This document shows positions 17,978-26,276 of a DNA stretch of 64,000 nucleotides, piece by piece; position 1 is the first letter of the stretch, and every line of letters begins with the position of its first letter. The notes under the pieces were generated by a model. The model did no database searches. It worked only from the letters and a program-made list of their open reading frames with translations, and was not told where the DNA came from. The position numbers were made by a program, and so were the translations under genes. The stretch comes from Saprospiraceae bacterium (lineage in GTDB: Bacteria; Bacteroidota; Bacteroidia; Chitinophagales; Saprospiraceae), in NCBI GenBank assembly GCA_020627705.1, contig JAHDGJ010000013.1, positions 1 to 64,000 of the forward strand. The letters are read 5' to 3'.

Positions 17978-20521
17978 TTAAGCTTCTTCCTTTTGCATTT
18001 TGGAAACACGCTCGATCATCGATTTAGGTTGTTCGCCTTCAATAATCTTTTGCGCTTCTTCAAGTGTTATCGACTTGGCCTGTTCTGAGGTAATTCGAAC
18101 GTCGTTTATTTTTTCAATTTTGAAACTCTTCTTTTTAAATCGAATAAAAGGCCCCCATCTTCCGTTTTCGACAGCAATTTTCTCCTTGTCCCAAACAGTA
18201 ATATATCTGTTTGCTTCTTTTTCTTCTTTTGCTTTGATCAACTCCAGCATATCCTCTTCAGAAATTGTTTCTGGATCAAATTTTCTTGGAATGTTGACAA
18301 ACATTCCATTCCATTTAAAATAAGGCCCAAATCTACCTTTACCTTTAGTGATAGGGAGTTCCTTGTAATGACCCAAAGGCCGCAATTCTTTTTTCTTTTC
18401 TTCTACTAACTCCAGCACTCTTTCGCGCGACATTTCGTTGGGCTCTTCCCCTTTAGGAATCGAAATAAATACTTCGCCAAATTTTATATACGGTCCATAA
18501 CGACCAGAATTAATACTAAGTTCAAGTCCATCGTATTCTCCCATATCTTTTGGAAGCTTGAAGAGTTCCATGGCTTCTTCATAAGTAATATTGCTGATGG
18601 ACTGCCCCACTCTTAAAGAAGCAAACCTTGGCTTACCTTCTTCCCCTACTTCATCTACCGTACCCATTTGAACCACAGGTCCAAATCTTGACATCTGGGC
18701 CAAGACACTATGTCCAGTCTCCGGATCTTTACCTAAAATACGTGTCCCTTTTGCTCTTTGCGCTTCTTCTATCGTTTTTTCTACTCTTCCATGAAACGGA
18801 TCATAGAAATCATCTAACATCTCTTTCCATTGTTCACGCCCAGCAGCAATATCATCCAGTTTGTTTTCTATCTCTGCAGTAAAACTATAGTTCATAATAT
18901 CAGTAAAATGTTCACTTAAAAAATCTGTGACCACTTCTCCGATATCACTGGCATAAAGTCTATTTGAAGTCGAGCCTGTTGTTTCTGTTAACTCTTGCTT
19001 TGCTACTTCTCCGTTTTGTAAAGCATATTGATTGTACTTTCTCTCCCAACCATCTCGACTTTCTTTTGTTACATAGCCCCTATCTTTTTGCGTAATCCTA
19101 GATATAGTTGGTGCATATGTTGATGGCCTACCGATACCTAGCTCTTCTAACTTCTTCACTAAAGTTGCTTCCGTATATCTAGATGGAGGGCGTGTAAATC
19201 TTTCGGTTGCTTGTAATATTTTCAAATCCAATTCTTGCCCAACGTTTACAGGTGGCAATATTCCTTTTGCTTCTCCTTCGGCATCATCATCTTTGGCTTC
19301 CATATACAATTTGAGAAACCCATCAAATTTTATTACTTCTCCTTGTGCTGTGAGTATTTGTCCTGGATTGGATGAAATTTCAATTTCAACGGTTGTTTTT
19401 TCTAGCTCGGCTTGTGCCATCTGAGAGGCTACAGCTCGCTTCCAAATGAGTTCATACAATCTTTGCTGATCACCATCCGACCCTGCATTTTTTCTTTCAA
19501 AATATGTTGGCCGAATCCCCTCATGCGCTTCTTGCGCATCTTTCTTTTTTGACTTAAATCTTCTTGGCTCAGAATACTTTTCTCCAAAATCTTGAATGAT
19601 TTGTTTCTCTATACCCGCAATTGCCAATTCGCTCATATTGGGAGAATCCGTACGCATATAGGTAATCAAACCTTGCTCATACAATCTTTGGGCAATACTC
19701 ATCGTACGGCTCACACTATAACCAAACCTTCGACTGGCTTCTTGCTGAAGTGTTGAAGTAATAAATGGTGCGGCAGGTTTTCTCTTTGACGGACGTACTT
19801 TAATGTCTACTATTTTATGAATACCCGTCTTTGCTTTCTCTAAGAATTCTTGAGCTTCTTGCTCAGTTTCTAAATTCTTTTTCAATTCTGCCTTCAGCTC
19901 TACTTGAATACCATTACTGCTTTTGACATTATATAAAGCCACAACTTTGTAAAACGCCTCAGCCTCGAATGCACGTATTTCTTTTTCTCTTTCTACGATC
20001 AGTTTTACAGCAACGGATTGTACTCTTCCTGCAGAAAGTTTATTTTTTACTTTTCGCCACAAGACCCCTGACAACTCAAATCCAACCAATCGATCTAATA
20101 TTCTTCGAGCTTGCTGAGCATTGACCAAATCCAAGTCAACTTTACCAGGATTTTGTACCGCTTTTTGAATAGCTGGTTTCGTAATTTCTCTAAATACGAT
20201 TCGTTTAGTTGTGGCTGGATCTAGGCCTAGCTCGTTGCACAAGTGCCACGCAATGGCTTCTCCTTCTCGATCCTCATCCGTCGCTAGCCAAACTTCAGAT
20301 GCGCCCTTAGCAGCAGATTTTAGCTCTTTTACAACCTTAACTTTTTCTGGTGATACTACGTAACTGGGTTCGAATTTATTTTCGATGTCTATCCCTTTGC
20401 TCCCTTTCTCGAGGTCACGGATATGGCCATAACTTGATTTGACTTTAAAGTCTTCTCCTAAGTATTTCTCTATGGTTTTTGCTTTGGCTGGGGACTCAAC
20501 AATTAGTAAATTCTTTGGCAT
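17978..20521 (-). CDS. topA: DNA topoisomerase I
   Basis: Relaxes negative supercoils through a transient 5'-phosphotyrosine. The 847-residue type IA enzyme has the N-terminal TOPRIM domain (LLIVESPAKAKTIEKYLG, with acidic WLATDEDREGEAIAWHL). The central catalytic domain carries the active Tyr in GLITYMRTDSPN. The C-terminus contains repeated topoisomerase C-terminal modules (recurrent GRYGPYIKFG, GRFGPYFKWNG, GRWGPFIRFKK) in place of the four-cysteine zinc fingers of E. coli TopA, as is usual in Bacteroidota. Confidence 0.96.
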   Translation of the reverse strand: MPKNLLIVESPAKAKTIEKYLGEDFKVKSSYGHIRDLEKGSKGIDIENKFEPSYVVSPEKVKVVKELKSAAKGASEVWLATDEDREGEAIAWHLCNELGLDPATTKRIVFREITKPAIQKAVQNPGKVDLDLVNAQQARRILDRLVGFELSGVLWRKVKNKLSAGRVQSVAVKLIVEREKEIRAFEAEAFYKVVALYNVKSSNGIQVELKAELKKNLETEQEAQEFLEKAKTGIHKIVDIKVRPSKRKPAAPFITSTLQQEASRRFGYSVSRTMSIAQRLYEQGLITYMRTDSPNMSELAIAGIEKQIIQDFGEKYSEPRRFKSKKKDAQEAHEGIRPTYFERKNAGSDGDQQRLYELIWKRAVASQMAQAELEKTTVEIEISSNPGQILTAQGEVIKFDGFLKLYMEAKDDDAEGEAKGILPPVNVGQELDLKILQATERFTRPPSRYTEATLVKKLEELGIGRPSTYAPTISRITQKDRGYVTKESRDGWERKYNQYALQNGEVAKQELTETTGSTSNRLYASDIGEVVTDFLSEHFTDIMNYSFTAEIENKLDDIAAGREQWKEMLDDFYDPFHGRVEKTIEEAQRAKGTRILGKDPETGHSVLAQMSRFGPVVQMGTVDEVGEEGKPRFASLRVGQSISNITYEEAMELFKLPKDMGEYDGLELSINSGRYGPYIKFGEVFISIPKGEEPNEMSRERVLELVEEKKKELRPLGHYKELPITKGKGRFGPYFKWNGMFVNIPRKFDPETISEEDMLELIKAKEEKEANRYITVWDKEKIAVENGRWGPFIRFKKKSFKIEKINDVRITSEQAKSITLEEAQKIIEGEQPKSMIERVSKMQKEEA

Positions 20522-20679
20522 ATTACTATATCTCTATTTCAAATCAATGCATTCTTTGTAATTAGATTCTACAAAAAAGGCTCCATTTGTTTGATTCATT
20601 TAAATGAAAATGGGAGGCAAATGTATATAAATTATACATTTCAATATTTAGAATATGACACGAGTAGTTTAATAGCCAC

Positions 20680-21219
20680 TTAATTTTTATCCACTTTTCT
20701 TGTTTCGGTGGAGATTATTTTTCGCTCTTTTCTGCGCTCCGCAAGTTTTTGTTCTCGTACTTTTTTATATTCTTGAATGAGTTTTTGTTCTTCCAAAGGA
20801 AGCTCATTTAGATGCCTATGAAACGTCCTTAAGACGAACTGAGCCATATCATCTGGATGACTCAATCCTTTTGTTTTTAATTTATGACTAAACCGTGATC
20901 CAGTGTAAAAGCACCATTTAGAAATCATCCATTTCCCTAAACCATGGTGTAATTTTTTTGCTACTATGTCTTCATCTGCGTTTTTAAATTTTACAATGGA
21001 TTCTTCTGGAGACAATGCAATAATTTCCTCAAAGGCATCTTGCAAATCTTTGGGGATGTAAATTCCATTAATCTTAGACTTTCGTATATTCTTTTTATAC
21101 TGTTCTTGAAACTCTGCCTCAGAATTTGCGCTTGTAGGTCCTTTTATAAAAAAATCATCCTTTTGCGCATGAAGCATACTAATGCTGCCCATCAATACAA
21201 AGAATAGTATGTGTTTCAT
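20680..21219 (-). CDS. Small secreted protein, DUF6794-like
   Basis: A 179-residue protein with a short signal peptide (cleavage after MLHAQ). The motif YIPKDLQDAFEEIIAL, followed by a tryptophan and FHRHLNE, resembles small Bacteroidota domain DUF6794; that assignment is from memory and moderate. The C-terminal 40 residues are very basic and predicted helical (LAERRKERKII), which may bind RNA or a partner. Flanked by topA and ubiX on the same strand but with 65-158 base gaps, so probably monocistronic. Confidence 0.65.
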   Translation of the reverse strand: MKHILFFVLMGSISMLHAQKDDFFIKGPTSANSEAEFQEQYKKNIRKSKINGIYIPKDLQDAFEEIIALSPEESIVKFKNADEDIVAKKLHHGLGKWMISKWCFYTGSRFSHKLKTKGLSHPDDMAQFVLRTFHRHLNELPLEEQKLIQEYKKVREQKLAERRKERKIISTETRKVDKN

Positions 21220-21292
21220 TATGACAATTTGTTTTCTTTAAAGCGAAATAAATAAAATGGTTGTTTACTACAAAGCAGAACTTAACATTAGT

Positions 21293-21847
21293 TTAATTCG
21301 AGCCCCAACGATATCCGTCATTTTTTAATTGGGCTAAATCCAAGATGCGTTCTACTACTGTATCAACTAATTCGTTTATGTCTTTTGGTTTAGAATAAAA
21401 CGAAGGACTTGCAGGACAAATTATGCCCCCAGCTTCAGTAATACTTGTCATATTTTTTAGATGAATTAAACTAAAAGGTGCTTCACGAGGAACCAAGATT
21501 AATTTTCTTCTTTCTTTTAGCATCACATCTGCTGCTCTTGTCATCAAGTCTGATGATATGCCAGCAGCAATTCGGCCTACTACACCCATAGAGCAAGGAC
21601 ATATTATCATCGTATCATATTGCGCTGACCCACTAGCGAATGGAGCGAAAAAGTCGTTTTTATCATAAAGCTTGAACCCAATTTCTTTTTGATCAAAAGG
21701 CCCAATTTCTATCTCCCAATTTAAAATTGCATTGGGACTTGCAACAACTCCAACTGCAACATCACTTCTATCCTTTAACTTAGATAAAAGTCTTTGTGCA
21801 TAAATTGATCCACTGGATCCTCCAATAGCTACAACTATTTTTCGCAT
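21293..21847 (-). CDS. ubiX: Flavin prenyltransferase UbiX
   Basis: Attaches a dimethylallyl group to FMN to make the prenylated flavin cofactor of UbiD-type decarboxylases. The 184-residue flavoprotein has the N-terminal IVVAIGGSSGSIYAQRLL, the internal MIICPCSMGVVGRIAAGISSD (split by the family's conserved Ser) and RRKLILVPREAPFSLIHLKNM, which are diagnostic. No ubiD gene lies in the window, so the client enzyme is elsewhere. Confidence 0.92.
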   Translation of the reverse strand: MRKIVVAIGGSSGSIYAQRLLSKLKDRSDVAVGVVASPNAILNWEIEIGPFDQKEIGFKLYDKNDFFAPFASGSAQYDTMIICPCSMGVVGRIAAGISSDLMTRAADVMLKERRKLILVPREAPFSLIHLKNMTSITEAGGIICPASPSFYSKPKDINELVDTVVERILDLAQLKNDGYRWGSN

Positions 21848-21976
21848 ATACTAAGTAAAGCAAAAATATTGCTAGAATGTTCAATCCAATAAAAATGTAA
21901 TCCAACAATTACAAACGCAGGCAATAAGTACCGGTCTCAACACTGCATTTATTATCACTGAAATACGTAAGACATG

Positions 21977-21993
21977 TTACATGTTTTATGTAA
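21977..21993. promoter_or_regulatory. Inverted repeat upstream of the AAA-type ATPase gene
   Basis: TTACAT and ATGTAA form a perfect 6-bp inverted repeat around a 5-base centre, 24 bases before the ATPase ATG. ATGTAA recurs 14 bases further on. It could be an operator or simply part of an AT-rich leader; no regulator can be assigned. Confidence 0.3.
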
Positions 21994-22016
21994 TGTATTT
22001 TATGTAAATTTAAACA

Positions 22017-23153
22017 ATGAAGGAATTAGCACAATTAATCTTTCCATTGGACAGATACACGGGGCCAGATAATTTTTGCGACCGAAAAAAAGAACTCAAC
22101 CGATTGTTCGAGATATTTACAGAAGGAAGAAACGTCGTATTATACTCAATAAGAAGACTAGGCAAAACTGGTTTAATTCATCATTTCCATCACAGCTTGT
22201 CCAAACGAAAAAAAGTAGTACCCGTTTATTTGGATGTAATGGATACAAATTCTGACAGCGAGTTTGCCAACAAACTTATATCCGCTTGTATCAATGCATT
22301 AGAAAAAAAGAAAAAAGGCTTTTTGCAAAACTCAATCCAGCTCTTCTCTCGTTTTCGACCAATTATAAGTTTTGACCCCATTACCAACAGCCCCAGCATT
22401 CAATTGGATATAGAAAAACCAGCAGATATTAAACTTTCTATTCAAACCTTAATTCAATTGCTCGGCCAACAGAAATATTCCTTTCAAATAGCAATTGATG
22501 AATTTCAACAAATAAGCAAGTATGAAACAACCCGCATTGACGCAACACTGCGGTCACATTTTCAAACTGCAACAAATATTCATTATTTGTTTTCTGGCAG
22601 TGAAAACAACCTATTAAGTCATTTGTTTTTCGATGCCAACAAACCACTTTTTGGTTCAGTGGAACTTATGGAACTCGGGTTTATAGAAAGAGAGGAATAT
22701 GCAAGCTTCATTCAATCACAACTCAAAAAATTAAAAAAATCCATTTCGCTGGACCTATGTCATCAGATATTAGAATGGACCGAAGGCCACACCTTTTATA
22801 CACAATATTTTTGCAATAAACTTAATGGAAAACGCATTAGTAAAATTTCTGAATTGGATCTCAAAGAGCTTCAAAATGAAATCCTATATCAATATGAAGT
22901 CATCTATATTAATTACAAAAAATTACTTAGCAAAAATCAATGGAAGATGCTTGTCGGCATCGCTAAGGAAGGCACTGTAAAAGAATATAGCGCTCGAAGT
23001 TTTTTATCAAAATATAACTTAGCACAAGCCAGCGCGCAACAATCTATTGAAGCCTTACTTAAAAAATCAATGATCAGAGAAGAACTTAGAGCACCTGTTG
23101 GGTACAAGGTCTATGATGTCTATTTAAAACGCTGGATCGAACGCTTCGTTTAA
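22017..23153 (+). CDS. P-loop ATPase of the archaeal-type/STAND-like AAA group
   Basis: A 378-residue ATP-binding protein. Residues 10-35 show the usual lead-in of this group (PLDRYTGPDNFCDRKKEL). The Walker A is the atypical SIRRLGKTGLI (RRxGKT form) and the Walker B is FQIAIDEFQQI. A later GSENNLLSHLFFD segment matches the sensor region, and a C-terminal winged-helix-like region follows. Proteins of this type are common in Bacteroidota and archaea; roles suggested for relatives include signalling and mobile-element or toxin functions, and none can be chosen here. The gene converges with the LexA-like repressor, overlapping by four bases. Confidence 0.75.
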   Translation: MKELAQLIFPLDRYTGPDNFCDRKKELNRLFEIFTEGRNVVLYSIRRLGKTGLIHHFHHSLSKRKKVVPVYLDVMDTNSDSEFANKLISACINALEKKKKGFLQNSIQLFSRFRPIISFDPITNSPSIQLDIEKPADIKLSIQTLIQLLGQQKYSFQIAIDEFQQISKYETTRIDATLRSHFQTATNIHYLFSGSENNLLSHLFFDANKPLFGSVELMELGFIEREEYASFIQSQLKKLKKSISLDLCHQILEWTEGHTFYTQYFCNKLNGKRISKISELDLKELQNEILYQYEVIYINYKKLLSKNQWKMLVGIAKEGTVKEYSARSFLSKYNLAQASAQQSIEALLKKSMIREELRAPVGYKVYDVYLKRWIERFV

Positions 23154-23896
23154 AGTGTTGCTTTTAAGTGCTTCACATCAGCACGAATCTCTTGAAGCAA
23201 TTGCCGCTCCGTTATAAAATCGATTGCAGTGCTAAGCACACTATGAAAAGACCATAATTCTTGAATGTCAGAGGGCTCAATTTCTACAGGCTCATAGGAC
23301 TCATTCAAAGATTCCAACCACCACTCCTCTCCATTAAGTTGTAGTTTTTTAATCCTCAATCCATCTTTTTCTACAAAAACATACACTTTACCATGCTTTG
23401 CATCTTTCAAAGACTCAACAGCACGAGCAATCACCCAATCGCCTTCTTTAATTGCGGGCATCATACTGTCTCCTTTAACTTGAAAACCTCTAAAGGATGC
23501 ATTGCGGTATTCCGTCAATGGAATACTAAACACCGGCAAATCGGCAATGAAATTTTCTTGATCCAAATTGCCCGCATAACCCGCTGCTGCTTTGGCATTA
23601 ACCATTAAAATATTTTCTTGACCCACCCCATCTACGCTAATCATTTTTGGTGCAGGATTATGGGGCTTCTGTTTTAAGCTTTTTTGTTGGCTCTGACCAT
23701 AAAGCCACATAGGATTAATGTGATATTGCCGCGCCAACTCCATGACGACCTTTCCAGACAACTTTACTTTCCCTCGTTCTAGATCTACCGTTGAATGCTT
23801 TACTCCTAACGATTCAGCAAATGCAGCTTGTGTTAATCCCAGTTCTTCTCGAACTTCTCGTAATCGTTTTACTTCTATGGTTAATGCACTGCTCAT
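23150..23896 (-). CDS. LexA-like transcriptional repressor (XRE HTH plus S24 peptidase)
   Basis: A 248-residue self-cleaving repressor. Residues 7-65 are a Cro/CI-type helix-turn-helix (LGLTQAAFAESLGVKHSTVD) and residues 100-235 an S24 peptidase fold. Cleavage machinery is present: candidate Ala-Gly scissile bond in AKAAAGYAGN (A105-G106), nucleophile Ser144 in KGDSMMPAI and general base Lys183 in GLRIKKL, 39 residues later, matching LexA geometry. It should lose DNA binding on DNA damage by RecA-stimulated cleavage (family knowledge). It is the distal gene of a two-gene operon, coupled by ATGA overlap to a membrane protein, and divergent from dinB across two inverted repeats that are good operator candidates. 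It is not a canonical winged-helix LexA. Confidence 0.88.
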   Translation of the reverse strand: MSSALTIEVKRLREVREELGLTQAAFAESLGVKHSTVDLERGKVKLSGKVVMELARQYHINPMWLYGQSQQKSLKQKPHNPAPKMISVDGVGQENILMVNAKAAAGYAGNLDQENFIADLPVFSIPLTEYRNASFRGFQVKGDSMMPAIKEGDWVIARAVESLKDAKHGKVYVFVEKDGLRIKKLQLNGEEWWLESLNESYEPVEIEPSDIQELWSFHSVLSTAIDFITERQLLQEIRADVKHLKATL

Positions 23897-24366
23897 TCCA
23901 TTTTACCGTCTAAGTTTGCATGATGTATAGCTTTAAGCATAAACTTCTTATCCGCCTTTACTCGATCAATGAGGTAAGAAACTTTTTCTATATCCTTTCG
24001 GGTTTGCGCATTGATCATTATCCCATCCGCTTCTGGATCTAGTTCAACGCGCTCTAATAATTGTGGGTCTGTTATTTTAATGGCACCATATAATATTCCC
24101 TCCCAAGAATACCCTCCTCCTTGATATCCTTGTTGGTTGAGGTAAGCATAATCAGTATCCTTTTCTTGCACATCATAATAGGCTAAACTGTAATCCTTAG
24201 TATACTCTGTAGGCTCTATGACTACTCCTCTCATTTTTAGCTTTTGCATCACCTTTGGTGGCTTGATCTTTTTGGCCCTTTCTGGCTTTCGCTCAGGCGT
24301 CTCTCTAAACAAAAAGTGTACAATCACAGCGGTCAGGAGAAAGATTAAAAAAAGTTTAATGAGCAT
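23893..24366 (-). CDS. Single-pass membrane protein co-expressed with the LexA-like repressor
   Basis: A 157-residue protein of no family I recognise. Residues 2-20 form one strongly hydrophobic membrane segment (MLIKLFLIFLLTAVIVHFLF), followed by a basic proline-rich linker (RETPERKPERAKKIKPP). Then comes a soluble domain with a Tyr/Gly-rich patch (AYLNQQGYQGGGYSWEG) and a helical C-terminus. Its stop overlaps the repressor start (ATGA), so the two are translated together from a promoter that faces dinB across the putative operators. This makes it a candidate damage-induced membrane effector, but the role is inference only. Confidence 0.72.
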   Translation of the reverse strand: MLIKLFLIFLLTAVIVHFLFRETPERKPERAKKIKPPKVMQKLKMRGVVIEPTEYTKDYSLAYYDVQEKDTDYAYLNQQGYQGGGYSWEGILYGAIKITDPQLLERVELDPEADGIMINAQTRKDIEKVSYLIDRVKADKKFMLKAIHHANLDGKME

Positions 24367-24426
24367 ATTGCTTATATATTTTAGTCTCTGTCTTCTAAAT
24401 TGACTTTTTCACGCATTAATTGCAAT

Positions 24427-24492
24427 CAAAAATACAAATAAAAAATTAAGTATGGAATATTTCCATGCATTTGGAATATTTCCATACATTTG
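24427..24492. promoter_or_regulatory. Divergent SOS-type control region: two operators between two -7 boxes
   Basis: Two copies of TGGAATATTTCCA (inverted repeat TGGAA-TAT-TTCCA) lie at 24453-24465 and 24472-24484, 19 bases centre to centre; the first extends to ATGGAA...TTCCAT. TACATTTG at 24485-24492 matches the Bacteroidota -7 consensus TAnnTTTG and abuts the second operator, 18 bases before the dinB ATG. On the minus strand TATTTTTG (24427-24434) is a matching -7 box for the repressor operon. A repressor on these sites would block both promoters. No correctly spaced -33 TTG was found for either. Confidence 0.72.
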
Positions 24493-24509
24493 TTTTATCG
24501 AATGATAAT

Positions 24510-25724
24510 ATGCAACGTACTATCCTACATATGGACCTTGACAGCTTCTTCGTCTCCGTAGAACGCTTGATTGATAGCCGCCTAAACGGCAAGCCTATAT
24601 TAGTAGGAGGCACTGGAGATCGAGGCGTGGTCTCTACTGCCAGTTATGAAGCACGCAAATTTGGAGCACACTCTGGCATGCCCATGCGTATGGCTCGTGC
24701 ACTTTGTCCAGAGGCGATTGTGATTAGAGGAAACGCAGGTAATTACACCAAGTATTCTAAAGCGGTGACGGAGATCATCAAAGGAGAGGTTCCACTACTC
24801 GAAAAAGCGAGCATAGATGAGTTTTATGCAGACCTCTCTGGGATGGACAAATATGTAGGCTGTTATAAGTTTTCGAGCGAACTGCGACAACAAATTATAA
24901 AAGAAACAGGACTCCCTATTTCTTTTGGCCTTTCGGCGAATAAGACCGTATCCAAAGTAGCTACTGGAGAAGCCAAACCCAACAATCAGATCAAGATAGA
25001 TTCGGGCTACGAAAAACCTTTTTTGGCTCCCCTATCTATCAAGAAAATTCCGATGGTTGGCGACAAAATGTTTCAAACCTTTTGCAACTTAGGCATCAAG
25101 CGAGTACAAAAAGTGCAACAGATGCCCGTAGAGATGATGGAGTCTGTTTTTGGTAAAAACGGAAGGACTGTTTGGAAACGATCTAACGGCATAGACGATC
25201 GCCCCTTAATCGAATACCACGAACGCAAATCGATCTCCAGCGAGCGAACGTTTGGAAAAGACACCACCAATGTCTACAAGCTCAAAACGATCATACGTGC
25301 TATGGCCGAAGACTTGGCTTTTCAACTTCGCAACGGCAACCGATTGACTTCTTGTGTGGCTGTCAAAATCAGATACTCCGACTTCAACACCTACAGCAAA
25401 CAAATGAAGATCCCCTACACCTCAGCTGACCACAATCTGATCGATCGAGTGTTAGAACTCTTCAATAGTCTATACAACCGCCGTCTACTCGTCAGGTTGA
25501 TCGGTGTACGGTTTAGCAGCCTCGTAGAAGGAAACTATCAAATCAATCTTTTTGAAAACACGACCAAAACGGTCAATTTATATAAAGCAATGGATAACAT
25601 ACGAAACAAGTACGGAAGCAGAAGTGTCATTCGTGCTTCGACCTACGGGGCAAAAACCATCGGTGGGTTTACTAATCCCTTTAATGGAGAACCCCCTGTT
25701 GTTTTGGCGCATAGGCATCAGTAG
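24510..25724 (+). CDS. dinB: Y-family translesion DNA polymerase (DNA polymerase IV)
   Basis: Error-prone lesion-bypass polymerase, 404 residues. I start at the ATG at 24510 (MQRTILHMDLDSFF). An earlier ATG in frame (24465) lies within the proposed operator and upstream of the -7 box, so it cannot be in the transcript. Palm residues are Asp9 and the SIDEF acidic pair (Asp103, Glu104); the steric/YEAR segment is STASYEARKFGAHSGMPM. Helix-hairpin-helix and little-finger domains follow, with a candidate sliding-clamp motif QINLF (residues 344-348). It heads the mutagenesis operon opposite the LexA-like repressor. A heptamer repeat begins one base after its stop. Confidence 0.94.
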   Translation: MQRTILHMDLDSFFVSVERLIDSRLNGKPILVGGTGDRGVVSTASYEARKFGAHSGMPMRMARALCPEAIVIRGNAGNYTKYSKAVTEIIKGEVPLLEKASIDEFYADLSGMDKYVGCYKFSSELRQQIIKETGLPISFGLSANKTVSKVATGEAKPNNQIKIDSGYEKPFLAPLSIKKIPMVGDKMFQTFCNLGIKRVQKVQQMPVEMMESVFGKNGRTVWKRSNGIDDRPLIEYHERKSISSERTFGKDTTNVYKLKTIIRAMAEDLAFQLRNGNRLTSCVAVKIRYSDFNTYSKQMKIPYTSADHNLIDRVLELFNSLYNRRLLVRLIGVRFSSLVEGNYQINLFENTTKTVNLYKAMDNIRNKYGSRSVIRASTYGAKTIGGFTNPFNGEPPVVLAHRHQ

Positions 25725-25725
25725 C

Positions 25726-25757
25726 GGGGTTCGGGGTTCGGGGTTCGGGGTTCGGTT
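25726..25757 (+). repeat. Heptamer array (GGGGTTC)4, left arm
   Basis: Four exact tandem copies of GGGGTTC plus a partial fifth unit, beginning one base after the dinB stop codon. Four G4 runs separated by TTC fit a G-quadruplex on the coding strand. The array is followed by TTTAAAGAAATTA, almost the same flank as the second direct array at 28435. It is complementary to the degenerate C-rich array at 26192-26258 on the other side of the four-helix-bundle ORF. Confidence 0.9.
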
Positions 25758-25794
25758 TAAAGAAATTACTATATGGTATTAAGGGTAAAACGAT

Positions 25795-26148
25795 ATGGGA
25801 AATTTTCGAAAACTACATGTTTGGTTGATGTCAAAAGATTTGGCTGTATCTATCTATAAGCTAACTCGTAGTAACACAGAACTAAGAAAGGATTTTCGCC
25901 TTAAGCAACAGATATGTTCATCGGCTGTTTCTATCGCCTCAAATATTGCTGAAGGAGAAATGCTAAGCAGTTATAAACAACGAAACAGACATTTTTACAT
26001 TGCTAAAGGATCAGCAGCAGAATTGATCACTCAACTAATGATTGCTAATGAAATAGAATATATTACAAAAGATAAAAGCGAAAAACTAATTGATCGATGT
26101 GATCATATCGCTGCGACACTTCAAAAATTAATTAACATTCATAGTTAA
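25795..26148 (+). CDS. Four-helix-bundle protein (S23 / 23S-IVS / Avd-like family)
   Basis: A 117-residue all-helical protein of the family that includes proteins encoded in 23S rRNA intervening sequences and the Avd accessory protein of diversity-generating retroelements. Typical features are the start FRKLHVWLMSKDLAVSIYKLT, the central QICSSAVSIASNIAEG motif and the RNRHFYIAKGSAAELITQL helix. Family members form positively charged pentameric barrels that bind nucleic acid (family knowledge). Here it is alone, with no reverse transcriptase or rRNA. It sits between two short-unit arrays of opposite orientation, inside the mutagenesis operon, which suggests it arrived as an insertion. Confidence 0.9.
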   Translation: MGNFRKLHVWLMSKDLAVSIYKLTRSNTELRKDFRLKQQICSSAVSIASNIAEGEMLSSYKQRNRHFYIAKGSAAELITQLMIANEIEYITKDKSEKLIDRCDHIAATLQKLINIHS

Positions 26149-26191
26149 AACATATGACCATACAACTAACAAAACATAATCCCTACGATCA

Positions 26192-26258
26192 CCGAAATCC
26201 GAACACCGAACACCGAAACCCGAAACCCGAAACCCGAACACCTAAATTCGAATACCGC
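26192..26258 (+). repeat. Degenerate inverted heptamer array (CCGAAAC/CCGAACA), right arm
   Basis: Nine consecutive 7-base units with consensus CCGAA(A/C)(C/A), the last two degenerate (CCTAAAT, TCGAATA), then CCGC. The reverse complement of GGGGTTC is GAACCCC, so this array can pair with the left arm at 25726, bringing the four-helix-bundle ORF into the loop of a large imperfect hairpin of about 530 bases. It ends 18 bases before the SRAP start codon. Confidence 0.88.
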
Positions 26259-26276
26259 TAATTACACCGCTAAATC

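Noticed and set aside
21282-21298. TTAACA and TTAATT 11 bases apart near the ubiX stop
   Set aside because: The second unit matches poorly and overlaps the ubiX stop; expected by chance in AT-rich sequence.
25726-25757. CRISPR-like repeat array
   Set aside because: Units are 7 bases with no spacers, and no cas genes are present. The same applies to the arrays at 26192, 28435 and 41823.
25795-26148. Diversity-generating retroelement
   Set aside because: The protein is in the Avd-like family, but no reverse transcriptase, template repeat or variable repeat was found in the window.
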